Shown here: positions 37,402-47,054 of the stretch, in pieces
Layout: every line of letters begins with the position of its first letter
Numbering within the stretch: position 1 is the first letter of the stretch
Source of the DNA: Bacillota bacterium
GTDB lineage: Bacteria > Bacillota > Dethiobacteria > DTU022 > PWGO01
NCBI GenBank assembly: GCA_012518215.1
Contig: JAAYSV010000020.1
Coordinates: 20,689 to 84,688 of the forward strand
Direction: 5' to 3'
Length of the DNA stretch: 64,000 bases
Notes under the pieces: model-generated
Told to the model about the DNA's origin: nothing
The model's input: the letters and a program-made list of their open reading frames with translations, nothing else
Databases searched by the model: none
Made by a program: the position numbers and the translations under genes

Positions 37402-38376
37402 ATGGCTGTCGAGATCCTTAAGGAAAAATATAGAAGCAAGGTAGGCGAAGTGGTGTTGGGAGCAACCAAGGAAGAAGGCGGGACCCGCTCCCACACCATC
37501 ACGGTGGGCGGTGAATCCGCGTTGCCATACTTGCATTTCGAAGGGGAGGTTGCTAACCGTCCCGTCGTGGCGCTGGAGATATGGGACACCGTTCCAGATT
37601 GGAGCCCGGTATTCGACAATTACTACGGTGATGTATACGAAGATGTGGCCGCATGGGCAAAAAAATGCATCGATGAATACGGGGCAGATCTTCTCACCCT
37701 GCGCCTTAAAAGTGCCGATCCGGATTTGAAAGATGCTTCCCCGGAAGAATGTGCGGCCAATGTTAAGAAAGTGCTTGAAGCAGTGGGCGTTCCCCTGATT
37801 GTCATCGGTTGCGGCAACGCGGAGAAAGACAACCTTGTTTACCCCGTTGTTGCCGAGGCTGCCGAGGGCGAAAATCTGCTTATGGGCGTGGCCGAGCAGG
37901 ACAACTACAAAGCGATCACGAGCGCATGCATGGCCAACAAGCACTGTATCATTGCCCAATCTCCCATCGATATCAATATCTGCAAACAGTTGAACATCCT
38001 CATTCTGGAGATGAGTCAGGCCCTGGACGGGAAAATCATTATCGATCCCACAATTGCAGCCCTTGGTTATGGTATCGAGTACTCCTATTCGATCATGGAA
38101 AGGGCGCGTAACGGAGCCCTTCAAGGTGATCGGATGCTGGCCATGCCGGTTATCGGCAATATTGGCTTTGAGGCCTGGAGGGCCAAGGAGGCCAATATAG
38201 CGGCTGAAGAAGAGCCGGGTTGGGGCGAGCAGGAAGAAAGGGGTATCATGTGGGAGGCGACGACGGCGATGGCTTACATCCAGGCAGGAATGAATATCCT
38301 GGTAATGAGGCATCCCCGCGCGGCAGAGCTGGTAAAGAAGAATATCGACGACCTGTTGCAGGACAACAGTTATTAG
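37402..38376 (+). CDS. acsD: Corrinoid/iron-sulfur protein small subunit
   Basis: The small (delta) subunit, which pairs with AcsC to enclose the corrinoid. The 324-residue TIM-barrel protein has [12 protein letters not shown] near residue 55, a central [12 protein letters not shown] strand, and [20 protein letters not shown], all typical of AcsD/CdhD-type subunits. GAAAGGGG precedes the ATG. It follows acsC by 65 bases with no structure of note. Confidence 0.96.
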   Translation: MAVEILKEKYRSKVGEVVLGATKEEGGTRSHTITVGGESALPYLHFEGEVANRPVVALEIWDTVPDWSPVFDNYYGDVYEDVAAWAKKCIDEYGADLLTLRLKSADPDLKDASPEECAANVKKVLEAVGVPLIVIGCGNAEKDNLVYPVVAEAAEGENLLMGVAEQDNYKAITSACMANKHCIIAQSPIDINICKQLNILILEMSQALDGKIIIDPTIAALGYGIEYSYSIMERARNGALQGDRMLAMPVIGNIGFEAWRAKEANIAAEEEPGWGEQEERGIMWEATTAMAYIQAGMNILVMRHPRAAELVKKNIDDLLQDNSY

Positions 38377-38389
38377 ATTTTGATCGGCA

Positions 38390-38416
38390 GGGAGGGCGGG
38401 GAATGACCTCCCTCCC
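38390..38416 (+). promoter_or_regulatory. GC-rich hairpin between acsD and acsE
   Basis: GGGAGGG and CCCTCCC can pair across a 13-base loop. No T-run follows, so it is more likely an mRNA stability or processing structure than a terminator. Confidence 0.4.
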
Positions 38417-38500
38417 ATGATGTCTGTTTACCCGTTTGGATGCTTTCTTTTTTGTTCAAGTTGATTCTGTACGGGAAAAAAATGCAAGGAGGTTGGGTAG

Positions 38501-39295
<795 letters not shown>

Positions 39296-39330
39296 CTCGG
39301 GTTGTTGAAATATGGGAGGAAGGTGAGAAA

Positions 39331-40011
39331 ATGATTATTGCCGAGAGGAAGCCTTTACCGCAGATAATGGAGATGCTCGCTCCTTTCAAAAATATCTGTG
39401 TGCTGGGTTGCGGGACATGCGTTACTGTTTGCCTGGCAGGAGGGCAGAAGGAGGCCGAGGAGACAGCTGCTGCAATCAGCATTGCCCGTAAAGAGGAGAA
39501 AAAAGATGCAAAAGTTGAGGCCTTCACCATCGAGCGCCAATGCGAATACGAATTTATTGAAGAAGCCATAAAACGGCTGAGAAGCTATGATGTGATCCTG
39601 TCCATGGGATGTGGTGTGGGGGTACAGACACTGGTTGAATATGCACCGGATCTGATCGTTATGCCGGGCCTTAACACCCAATTCTACGGGTATCCCGTGG
39701 AACAGGGAGTCTGGAAAGAAAATTGTCTGGGATGCGGCGACTGTGTTCTGCATCTGACGATGGGCATCTGTCCTATCACCAGATGCTCAAAAAGCATGCT
39801 GAATGGCCCTTGTGGCGGATCCCAGGATGGCGTTTGTGAGGTTGACAAGGATATCCCTTGTGCATGGCACCTGATTCATGAGCGTCTATCCAAGCTGGGC
39901 AAGCTGGACCTCTTGAAGGAGATACAGCCCCCCAAAGATTGGTCCAAAGCTCATCATGGCGGGGTTAGAACTTTAGTAAGGGAGGATGTCAGAATTGATC
40001 GCGGGGAGTAA
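39331..40011 (+). CDS. metV: MetV, small subunit of MetVF methylene-THF reductase
   Basis: A 226-residue Cys-rich protein found beside metF in acetogens. It has LGCGTCVTVCLAGG near the N-terminus, SMGCGVGVQ in the middle, and ENCLGCGDCVLHLTMGICPITRCSKSMLNGPCGG near the C-terminus, which provide ligands for Fe-S and probably zinc sites. In Moorella MetV and MetF form a complex needed for methylene-THF reduction. GGAGGAAGG precedes the ATG. The end overlaps metF, so the two are probably made together. Confidence 0.93.
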   Translation: MIIAERKPLPQIMEMLAPFKNICVLGCGTCVTVCLAGGQKEAEETAAAISIARKEEKKDAKVEAFTIERQCEYEFIEEAIKRLRSYDVILSMGCGVGVQTLVEYAPDLIVMPGLNTQFYGYPVEQGVWKENCLGCGDCVLHLTMGICPITRCSKSMLNGPCGGSQDGVCEVDKDIPCAWHLIHERLSKLGKLDLLKEIQPPKDWSKAHHGGVRTLVREDVRIDRGE

Positions 40012-40912
40012 CTTGGAAAAGGTTATAAAAAGTGGAGAATTTGCTGTTACCGGCGAACTGGGCCCTCCCAAAAGTGCAGACGGAGAATTTATCAGACACC
40101 ACGGGGAACTGTTGAGAAACCACGTTGATGCGTTCAATATTACAGATAACCAGACCGCCATCGTGCGTACATCCAGTATTGCTTGCGGTGCCATTCTGGT
40201 GCAGATGGGCCTGGAACCTGTTGTGCAGATGACCACGCGTGACAGAAACCGCATTGCCATCCAGGGTGATATTCTGGGTGCTTCGGCCCTGGGGGTAAAA
40301 AACCTGCTCTGCCTTGCCGGGGACCATGTCAAATTTGGCAATGAACCCGGGGCGAAAAACGTTTTTGATATCGATTCGATGCAACTGATCAGAGCGGTCA
40401 AAAACATGCGCGACGAGAACAAGTTCATCGGCGGGGACGAGCTGGAACATCCCTTCACCATGTTCATCGGTGCTGTGGCGAACCCCTTTGCCGATCCTTT
40501 CGAGTACAGGGTGGATCGGTTGGAGAAGAAGATCGAAGCCGGTGCCGATTTTATCCAGACCCAGTGTGTCTTCGATCTGGATCGTTTCAAGGAATGGATG
40601 AAACGGGTGGTTGATCGTGGGCTGCATGAAAGATGCGCAATCATGGCCGGTTTTACCCCGGTAAAATCGTTGGGGGCAGCTCGTTACATGAAAAACAATG
40701 TGGCCGGTATAACCATTCCTGATTCACTCATTGAAAGGCTCAAGGGCGCGGAGGATAAGAAAGCCGAGGGGATCAAGATCTGTGTTGAATCGATCCAGGA
40801 GTGCCGCGAGATCGAAGGGGTTGCCGGGGTGCATATCATGGCCGTAGCCTGGGAGGAAAAAGTGCCTGAAATTGTTGAAAAAGCGGGTCTGTATCCTCGT
40901 CCCAAACTATGA
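39995..40912 (+). CDS. metF: Methylenetetrahydrofolate reductase, large subunit
   Basis: Reduces 5,10-methylene-THF to 5-methyl-THF, the methyl donor for AcsE. The 305-residue flavoprotein barrel has TGELGPPKSA with the active-site Glu, DNQTA, LEPVVQMTTRDRNR, NLLCLAGDH and DFIQTQCVFD, all standard MetF segments. TTG 39995 is preferred because GGAGG is nine bases upstream; ATG 39986 abuts that site. No RnfC2, HdrABC or other electron-transfer partner gene is adjacent. It is the last gene before a strong terminator. Confidence 0.95.
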   Translation: MIAGSNLEKVIKSGEFAVTGELGPPKSADGEFIRHHGELLRNHVDAFNITDNQTAIVRTSSIACGAILVQMGLEPVVQMTTRDRNRIAIQGDILGASALGVKNLLCLAGDHVKFGNEPGAKNVFDIDSMQLIRAVKNMRDENKFIGGDELEHPFTMFIGAVANPFADPFEYRVDRLEKKIEAGADFIQTQCVFDLDRFKEWMKRVVDRGLHERCAIMAGFTPVKSLGAARYMKNNVAGITIPDSLIERLKGAEDKKAEGIKICVESIQECREIEGVAGVHIMAVAWEEKVPEIVEKAGLYPRPKL

Positions 40913-41019
40913 GCATCCAGGACAACGGCTTTTTGAGGTATTTACCCGATCGTGAAAAATATGGCTTTTTCCACATTGCAAGTATTCATGGAAACGGAAT
41001 TTGGACCGATCGCGGATTC

Positions 41020-41056
41020 AAGGACAGGCTAGGTCAATCTGGTCTGTCCTTTTTTC
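41020..41056 (+). terminator. Intrinsic terminator ending the cooC-acs-met operon
   Basis: AAGGACAG and CTGTCCTT pair as an 8-bp stem, with a further CTAG/CTGG pairing inside, and the 3' side runs into TTTTTTCTT. It separates the Wood-Ljungdahl genes from thl-crt-hbd. Confidence 0.85.
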
Positions 41057-41095
41057 TTGAAATCATTGATAATCAAGGTAAAGGGGGGACCCCGT

Positions 41096-42277
41096 ATGAA
41101 CAGAAAAGAGGTTGTTATTGTTGGCGCAGCCCGGACGCCGATCGGGGACTTTGGCGGGGCATTCAGGGATGTAAGCCCCGGCAATCTGGCCAAAATTGCG
41201 GTGGAGGAAGCGCTGAGAAGGGCGACGGTCGGGAAGGATCGGGTCGATGAAGTAATTCTGGGGAACTGCATGCAACCTACGGATGAACCGAACATGGGCC
41301 GCCATGTGGCTCAGATCTGCGGGATGCCCGATCAGACGACGGGGATGACCATACAGCGGCAATGCAGCTCGGCGATGCAGGCAATTGTCTGCGGCTATCA
41401 GGAAATAATTTTCGGGGATGTCGAGATCGTGGTTGCCGGGGGAGTGGAATCGATGAGCACGGCTCCCTACCTGCTCAAAAATGCACGGTGGGGGAAAAGA
41501 TTGCAACACGGAGAGATGACGGATGCACTGTGGGAAATGTTGATGGATCCCGTCCACAAAATCATGATGGGCGTGACGGCTGAAAACCTGGCCGAGAAAT
41601 ACGATATTTCCCGTGAGGAACAAGATGAGATTGCTTACCGCAGTCACAAGAATGCCCTGGACGCCATTGATGAGGGACGGTTCAAGGATGAGATCGTCCC
41701 CGTAACGGTTCAGAAGAGAAAGATGGAAGTGGTGGTCGACACCGACGAACACCCCCGACGGGATATCTCCCTGGAAGGTTTGGCTTCGTTGAGGCCGGCT
41801 TTCCGCAAGGGAGGGACGGTAACGGCTGGAAATGCTTCGGGGTTGAACGATGGGGCAGCGGCAGTTGTTCTCATGAGCGCCGACAAGGCCCGGGAGGTGG
41901 GGATAGAACCTCTGGGGCGTATCGTTTCCTATGCCTGGGCAGGGGTGGAGCCCGAGTTGATGGGATATGGCCCTGTCCCGGCAACCAGAAAGGCTCTGGA
42001 AAGGGCGGGAATGAGCCTGGAGGAAATGGAGCTTATCGAATTGAACGAAGCTTTTGCTGCCCAGTATCTGGCCTGCGAGAAACTGCTCGGACTCAACCGT
42101 GATATCGTCAATGTCAACGGTAGCGGAGTGGGGCTTGGACATCCCGTAGGTTGCACGGGAGCGCGGATTGTCATAACCCTGATTTACGAGATGGTGCGCC
42201 GCGGACTGAAAATGGGCCTGGCATCACTCTGTGTCGGCGGGGGTATGGGAATGTCAATCATCATCGAACGGGACTGA
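41096..42277 (+). CDS. thl: Acetyl-CoA C-acetyltransferase (thiolase)
   Basis: Condenses two acetyl-CoA to acetoacetyl-CoA, or cleaves it. The 393-residue protein has [11 protein letters not shown] with the nucleophilic Cys, [33 protein letters not shown] and [11 protein letters not shown] with the catalytic His and Cys. ATG 41096 follows AAGGGGGGA. It heads a three-gene set with crt and hbd, and being next to the acetyl-CoA-forming operon suggests the two share an acetyl-CoA pool. Confidence 0.96.
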   Translation: MNRKEVVIVGAARTPIGDFGGAFRDVSPGNLAKIAVEEALRRATVGKDRVDEVILGNCMQPTDEPNMGRHVAQICGMPDQTTGMTIQRQCSSAMQAIVCGYQEIIFGDVEIVVAGGVESMSTAPYLLKNARWGKRLQHGEMTDALWEMLMDPVHKIMMGVTAENLAEKYDISREEQDEIAYRSHKNALDAIDEGRFKDEIVPVTVQKRKMEVVVDTDEHPRRDISLEGLASLRPAFRKGGTVTAGNASGLNDGAAAVVLMSADKAREVGIEPLGRIVSYAWAGVEPELMGYGPVPATRKALERAGMSLEEMELIELNEAFAAQYLACEKLLGLNRDIVNVNGSGVGLGHPVGCTGARIVITLIYEMVRRGLKMGLASLCVGGGMGMSIIIERD

Positions 42278-42340
42278 AAATCTCCGGGGTATCGGGGCAA
42301 AGTGGCTTCAATGGTAACAAAGAACAGGAGGTAATCAAAA

Positions 42341-43105
42341 ATGAGCCTTGTTCAGGTTGAGAAAGAAGGGAAACTGGTTGTTCTGACGATCAACAACCCC
42401 CCGGTCAATGCTTTGAATTCATCATTGCTGGGAGAGCTGGAGAACACTGTTGATGAGTTGGCCGCAACAGATATTGCCGTTCTGATAATTACCGGGGCCG
42501 GTGAAAAGGCTTTTGTGGCGGGGGCTGATATCAGTGAATTTCCCCAGCTAAATCGTGCCAATGGGGAGAAACTTGCTCGCCGCGGGCAGTTGATTTTCCA
42601 GAAGATCGCCGATTTCCCGGTACCGGTGATCGCCGCGGTAAACGGTATCGCCCTGGGAGGGGGCCTGGAACTGGCCCTGGCTTGCGACATCAGGGTCATG
42701 GCCCTGGGTGCCAGGTTTGGCCTTCCCGAGGTAACGCTGGCAATTTTCCCCGGCTACGGGGGAACACAGCGACTGCCGCGCCTGATCTCCCCGGGCAAAG
42801 CCAGGGAACTGATCTTTACCGGGGATCTTGTCGATGCAGAAGATGCCGTCCGGTTGGGTCTGGCCGAATATGTAACGGATGATGTTCTCTCCAAGGCCAA
42901 AATGATCGCTCAGACCATAATGAAACGCGGCCCCGTTGCGATTCGTCAGGCCAAGAAGGCCATAAACCGCGGCCTGGAAGTTTCTTTGGGGGAAGGGATG
43001 AAGATAGAAGCGGCCCTGTTTGGCGAGCTCTGCGACACCGAGGATCAGAAGGAAGGGGCCCGGGCGTTTCTGGAAAAAAGGAAACCTATCTATAAAGGCA
43101 AATAG
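42341..43105 (+). CDS. crt: Enoyl-CoA hydratase/crotonase
   Basis: Hydrates crotonyl-CoA to 3-hydroxybutyryl-CoA, or the reverse. The 254-residue crotonase-fold protein has AGADISEF for the oxyanion hole, GGGLELALACDIRV with the first catalytic Glu and LPEVTLAIFPGYGGTQRLPR with the second. AGGAGG lies nine bases before the ATG. Its position between thiolase and hydroxybutyryl-CoA dehydrogenase supports a C4 substrate. Confidence 0.95.
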   Translation: MSLVQVEKEGKLVVLTINNPPVNALNSSLLGELENTVDELAATDIAVLIITGAGEKAFVAGADISEFPQLNRANGEKLARRGQLIFQKIADFPVPVIAAVNGIALGGGLELALACDIRVMALGARFGLPEVTLAIFPGYGGTQRLPRLISPGKARELIFTGDLVDAEDAVRLGLAEYVTDDVLSKAKMIAQTIMKRGPVAIRQAKKAINRGLEVSLGEGMKIEAALFGELCDTEDQKEGARAFLEKRKPIYKGK

Positions 43106-43141
43106 AAGGTGTTCCACGACAATGATGGGGAGGGATAAAAC

Positions 43142-43993
43142 ATGGAAATAAAGTCTATCGGGGTGGTAGGTGCCGGAACGATGGGTAACGGCATCGCACA
43201 GGTAGCTGCGGAAAGCGGTTTCAACGTGATCATGAGGGATATCGAGGATTCCTTTGTCGAGAGAGGGCTCAAGACAATCGAAAAAAACCTGCGCCGGGCC
43301 CTCGAGAAAGGGAAGAAGACCGAGGACGAAGTGAAGGAAACAATCGGCCGCATCAAGGGAACGGTCGACATTTCAGATCTCTCTGCTGCCGAACTGGTTA
43401 TCGAGGCCGCCGTGGAGAAGATGGAATTGAAAAAGAAAATCCTTTCCGAACTGGATCAACTGTGCGCTGCCGAAGTTGTCATTGCTTCCAACACCTCCGG
43501 ATTGAGCATAACGGAGATGGCTTCTGCAACCGGGCGTGCGGAGAAGGTTATAGGGATGCATTTTTTCAATCCGGTACCGGTGATGAAGTTGGTGGAGGTA
43601 ATCAGGGGTAACGATACTTCCGATGAAACATTCGAAACGATCATGGCCCTGGCCAGAAAGATGGGAAAGGAACCCATCGCTGTCAATGAGGCGCCGCTGT
43701 TTGCCGTAAACCGCATTCTCTGTCCAATGATCAACGAGGCGGCCTTTGTCTTGATGGAGGGTGTAGCCAGCGCCGAGGATATCGACAAGGGGATGGTGCT
43801 CGGTGCAAACCATCCGATCGGCCCGCTGGCCCTGGCCGACCTGGTTGGCCTCGATGTGTTGCTGCTGGTCCTGGACACTCTTTATGCGGAGACCGGGGAT
43901 TCAAAATACAGGCCCTGTCCTCTCGTCCGCAAATTGGTTCGTGCAGGCCACCTGGGCCGGAAGACCGGACGTGGATTTTATTCGTACAGATAG
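43142..43993 (+). CDS. hbd: 3-hydroxybutyryl-CoA dehydrogenase
   Basis: Oxidises 3-hydroxybutyryl-CoA or reduces acetoacetyl-CoA with NAD(H). The 283-residue protein has the Rossmann GVVGAGTMGNGIAQ at the start with an acidic residue at the end of the second strand (MRDIE), SNTSGLSITE, and GMHFFNPVPVMKLVEV with the catalytic His. The C-terminal helical domain ends with the GRKTGRGFY signature. It is the last of thl-crt-hbd. No butyryl-CoA dehydrogenase or electron-transfer flavoprotein genes follow. Confidence 0.96.
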   Translation: MEIKSIGVVGAGTMGNGIAQVAAESGFNVIMRDIEDSFVERGLKTIEKNLRRALEKGKKTEDEVKETIGRIKGTVDISDLSAAELVIEAAVEKMELKKKILSELDQLCAAEVVIASNTSGLSITEMASATGRAEKVIGMHFFNPVPVMKLVEVIRGNDTSDETFETIMALARKMGKEPIAVNEAPLFAVNRILCPMINEAAFVLMEGVASAEDIDKGMVLGANHPIGPLALADLVGLDVLLLVLDTLYAETGDSKYRPCPLVRKLVRAGHLGRKTGRGFYSYR

Positions 43994-44037
43994 GGTGCCT
44001 GAAGGCGCTGTTTGAAATAACTGTTACTGGACATGCA

Positions 44038-44065
44038 GGGGGCCCCTTACTTTTGAGGGGTCCCC
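44038..44065 (+). terminator. GC-rich hairpin after hbd
   Basis: GGGGGCCCCT and AGGGGTCCCC pair with one G-T pair around an 8-base loop. The T-run is missing on the + strand, so it may act as a weak or factor-assisted terminator or as a 3' mRNA stabiliser. Confidence 0.6.
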
Positions 44066-44260
44066 GATCTGTTCGGGCGGATGCAATGCTTGCCACCGGG
44101 GGAGCGGTGAAAAAAAACCGATTCCCGGAAGGTGATCATGTGACGGAGGAAGAAAGGGAATCCTGTAGCCGGGGTTTTATTTCATCATGTTATATGATAC
44201 ATTCTTGAAAAGAAGATAAGTTCGGTTGAAATCAAAAGGAAAGGCAGGATTTTTTCAGGC

Positions 44261-45235
44261 GTGACGGAGACAAAAAAGCAGTTGATCGGCAATCTGAAGG
44301 TCGGCAGCGAGGTGGAAACCCAGGTTCTTGTCGTGGAAGCCAATCTGGCAAATTACTCTTCCCCGAACCGGGCCGGCGAACAATTCCTGAGGTTGGTCCT
44401 CGGGGATATCAGCGGTACAATAAAGGGGATTATCTGGGACATCGATATCCTGGAAGAATCCCCCAGGGAAGGGGACATACTCTATGTCAAGGGTGATGTC
44501 TCGGAGTATCACGGATTGCAGATTGTAATCAGAGAGGCCAAAAAACTTGATCCCGACCGTGTCAACCGTCGTTTATTTCAGCCGGTTTCCAGGAGGGATA
44601 TTCCCGGGATGCTTGGAGAATTGAAAGAGATCATAACCACCCATGTCAGCGATCCCTTTTTGCTGAAATTGCTGCGTGATTTTTTCAGTGACCGGGATTT
44701 TGTTAAAAGATTTGCCGGCAGCCCGGCGGCCAAGACCATTCACCACAACTACATCGGTGGCTTGCTCGAGCATACATTGGAAGTAGTGTCCCTCTGCCTC
44801 AAATTCAAAGAAATGTACCCCGAACAGATCAGGGTTGATCTGCTCGTAACCGGTGCCATTCTGCATGACGTGGGGAAGATAGAAGAATATGACGCCGAAA
44901 GTTTCAACTTCGAGATGACCGATAAAGGTAAACTGATCGGGCATATTTGCCTGGGGAAAGAAATGCTGAACGAGAGGATCGCGGCCATAGAAGGATTTCC
45001 CCCGTCCTTGAAATTGGAACTGGAGCACATCGTTCTTTCACATCATGGACAGCGGGAATGGGGGTCCCCGGAGATTCCCAGGACGATACATGCTTTTGCT
45101 GTTTTTTATGCTGATCTTGTCAGTGCACGGCTCAACCAGTTTGTGAGTGTTATGCAGAAAAACGCAATTGCAGAAAATGATTGGAGTGAATGGGACCGTT
45201 ATCTGGATAGAAGTATCTATTTGAAGAAACCATGA
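44261..45235 (+). CDS. yhaM: YhaM-like 3'-5' exoribonuclease with OB fold and HD domain
   Basis: A 324-residue protein with an N-terminal OB-fold nucleic-acid binding domain (about 10-95: VGSEVETQVLVVEANL, GTIKGIIWD, VKGDVSEYHGLQIVI) and an HD metal-hydrolase domain. Metal residues appear in IHHNYIGGLLEHT, GAILHDVGKIEEYD and LSHHGQREWGSPEIP. This is the YhaM/CBF1 architecture, a 3'-5' exonuclease of RNA and single-stranded DNA in Firmicutes. It starts at GTG with only a distant purine-rich site, so the start is moderately sure. Confidence 0.88.
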   Translation: MTETKKQLIGNLKVGSEVETQVLVVEANLANYSSPNRAGEQFLRLVLGDISGTIKGIIWDIDILEESPREGDILYVKGDVSEYHGLQIVIREAKKLDPDRVNRRLFQPVSRRDIPGMLGELKEIITTHVSDPFLLKLLRDFFSDRDFVKRFAGSPAAKTIHHNYIGGLLEHTLEVVSLCLKFKEMYPEQIRVDLLVTGAILHDVGKIEEYDAESFNFEMTDKGKLIGHICLGKEMLNERIAAIEGFPPSLKLELEHIVLSHHGQREWGSPEIPRTIHAFAVFYADLVSARLNQFVSVMQKNAIAENDWSEWDRYLDRSIYLKKP

Positions 45236-45361
45236 AATTTGTAGGCTTTTTCTGAAGTTGGCCTCTTGCCTCCATTCATATTCCTCACCAAAAACAAAAA
45301 CAGCTTCCCGGAAAAGCAGGAAATTCAGACCCGAAGATAGAAATAAATTGCAGTAATCCAA

Positions 45362-45396
45362 TATAATATCAAACAATATTCTCCATTAAGAATATT
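45362..45396 (+). promoter_or_regulatory. TATAAT element and inverted repeat before the TPR gene
   Basis: A perfect TATAAT (45362-45367) lacks a clear -35. Just downstream AATATTC (45375-45381) and GAATATT (45390-45396) form an inverted repeat with an 8-base spacer. The repeat sits at or just after the likely transcript start, a usual operator position. No known regulator is recognised. Confidence 0.45.
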
Positions 45397-45426
45397 CGCA
45401 CGCCTGTCTGGGGAGGTGCTCTTTTT

Positions 45427-46599
45427 TTGAATATCAAACGGGGAAACAATAGAAATGTCGAGGGTTCCTGCCCGAAAATCGTTCCGTTTGAACGCGATGC
45501 AGCTTATTATTTTCAAAAAGGGAACTATTATTTATTTAAAAACAACTGGCGGAAGGCCCTGCTGTACTACAAGAAAACAATAGAAATGGAGCCCCTCGAC
45601 CCTCTGAACCATTACAATCTTGGCTGCCTGCTCAGCAAAATGGGGCAGCTGGAGGAGGCCAATCAAATTTTCCAGTTCATCCTCGAACACCTGGACAGAT
45701 CCTACTGGGATTGTTATTTTCTCATGGCCATCAATTATGGCCTGATGGAAGATCTGGAGGAGGCGCAGAGATGCCTGCAAAAGTATCTCCAGAATTCGCC
45801 CGGGGGGGAGATGTTCATCGAGGCACAGGAGCTTCTGTGGGCCCTGGACGATGAGGAGATGGTAATCAGCGATGACGTTGATGTCCCTTTCATTATCAAA
45901 AAAAATGAAGAACTCATCGAGGATATTCAGATTCTGAGCAAGGATGAATTTATCAGCCGCTACGATCACGATGATTACACATGGGACCTGTTGCGGAAGT
46001 TGTTATTTCAGGGGAATGACATGTTCAAGAAGAAGATCATCGATATATATGCTGAATTGGGTGATGATCGGGCCGTTGCAGCTTTCAAGGAATTTGTGCG
46101 TAATCCCTGGGTAAAGGATCAGCTCAAACAGGCGGTTCTGCTCAAACTTAAAAATATAGGTTTTTCAGGGGAATGCCGCGTCTATCTGAAAGGCGTGCTA
46201 CAGGAGATACATATCAACAATTATCCATTGGTGGTTCCTCACTGGAAAGATGAGTGGCAAGAGGTGCTTGACTGCACCTTGAACCATATGCGCCAGGGCG
46301 GTGATTACAATGAAAATTTTTTCGAGGACGTCCAGGCGATGTGGATCGATTACATAAATCGGAAGGGGGAAGATATGCCCCCGATTCACAAGGTTGAAAC
46401 GTGGGCGGCAGGATTGGAATACTGCCTGGTCAGGTTTCATCTTTTGAATGTGACCCAGACGGAAATCGCCGGTAAATATGGGGTTTCCAGTTCCAGTGTG
46501 CGGGCCAAATTCAAGGTTATCGACGAGACACTGCAGATTGACAAGAAAGCCTATCAAAATATGCTGGTTTATCTGTTCAACGGGGACAGGGAAAAATGA
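45427..46599 (+). CDS. TPR-repeat protein of unknown function with C-terminal helix-turn-helix-like segment
   Basis: A 390-residue soluble protein. Residues about 25-140 form three TPR-like helical repeats (RDAAYYFQKGNYYLFKNNWR, PLNHYNLGCLLSKMGQLEEA and the next). The middle is acidic and contains HEAT-like helices (LGDDRAVAAFKEFVRNP). The last about 60 residues contain TQTEIAGKYGVSSSSVRAKF, which looks like a helix-turn-helix of the kind in replication and transcription factors. It begins at TTG with GGGAGG about 11 bases upstream. No function is claimed; a role as a protein scaffold or regulator is possible. Confidence 0.75.
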   Translation: MNIKRGNNRNVEGSCPKIVPFERDAAYYFQKGNYYLFKNNWRKALLYYKKTIEMEPLDPLNHYNLGCLLSKMGQLEEANQIFQFILEHLDRSYWDCYFLMAINYGLMEDLEEAQRCLQKYLQNSPGGEMFIEAQELLWALDDEEMVISDDVDVPFIIKKNEELIEDIQILSKDEFISRYDHDDYTWDLLRKLLFQGNDMFKKKIIDIYAELGDDRAVAAFKEFVRNPWVKDQLKQAVLLKLKNIGFSGECRVYLKGVLQEIHINNYPLVVPHWKDEWQEVLDCTLNHMRQGGDYNENFFEDVQAMWIDYINRKGEDMPPIHKVETWAAGLEYCLVRFHLLNVTQTEIAGKYGVSSSSVRAKFKVIDETLQIDKKAYQNMLVYLFNGDREK

Positions 46600-46624
46600 C
46601 ATGTTCGGTTCCGGGGGATGAGGA

Positions 46625-47035
46625 ATGGGGTTCAGAACAGATCTGGAAATCAGGACTTCTGCAAGGGAAGAACTCATTGATATAACGCGGGAAGTCAACG
46701 AAGTGGTCGGGAAACTCGGTCTCAAGAGGGGATGTATTCTTGCTTTTGTTCCCCATACCACGGCTGGCCTTCTGATCAACGAGGCGGCAGACCCCGCGGT
46801 GGGGACGGATATTTTGAACTATCTGCGCCACAGGGTTCCTCACCGTGACGGTTATCTGCACGCGGAAGGAAACAGTGATGCACATATCAAGGCCAGTCTG
46901 ATAGGCAATTCCCAGTTGCTGATGGTTGATAATGGAGAGATCGTGCTTGGGACATGGCAAGGTCTCTTTTTTGCCGAATTTGATGGCCCACGCCTCCGAA
47001 AAATATTATTTGGAAATATTGATTTTACCGGCTGA
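46625..47035 (+). CDS. YjbQ/UPF0047 family protein
   Basis: A 136-residue protein with the YjbQ family motifs FVPHTTAGLLINEAADP, HRDGYLHAEGNSDAHIKASL and GTWQGLFFAEFDGPR. The family has a beta-sandwich fold with a His-rich site, and an E. coli member has weak thiamine-phosphate synthase activity, which may not be the main role. It starts 26 bases after the TPR gene and 20 bases before the Sir2 gene, so the three may be cotranscribed. Confidence 0.92.
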   Translation: MGFRTDLEIRTSAREELIDITREVNEVVGKLGLKRGCILAFVPHTTAGLLINEAADPAVGTDILNYLRHRVPHRDGYLHAEGNSDAHIKASLIGNSQLLMVDNGEIVLGTWQGLFFAEFDGPRLRKILFGNIDFTG

Positions 47036-47054
47036 AAGGAGTTGAATCCGGTAG

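Noticed and set aside
40909..41250. 113-codon frame overlapping the metF stop and the start of thl
   Set aside because: It lies in another frame across a terminator and into thiolase, and has no family features.
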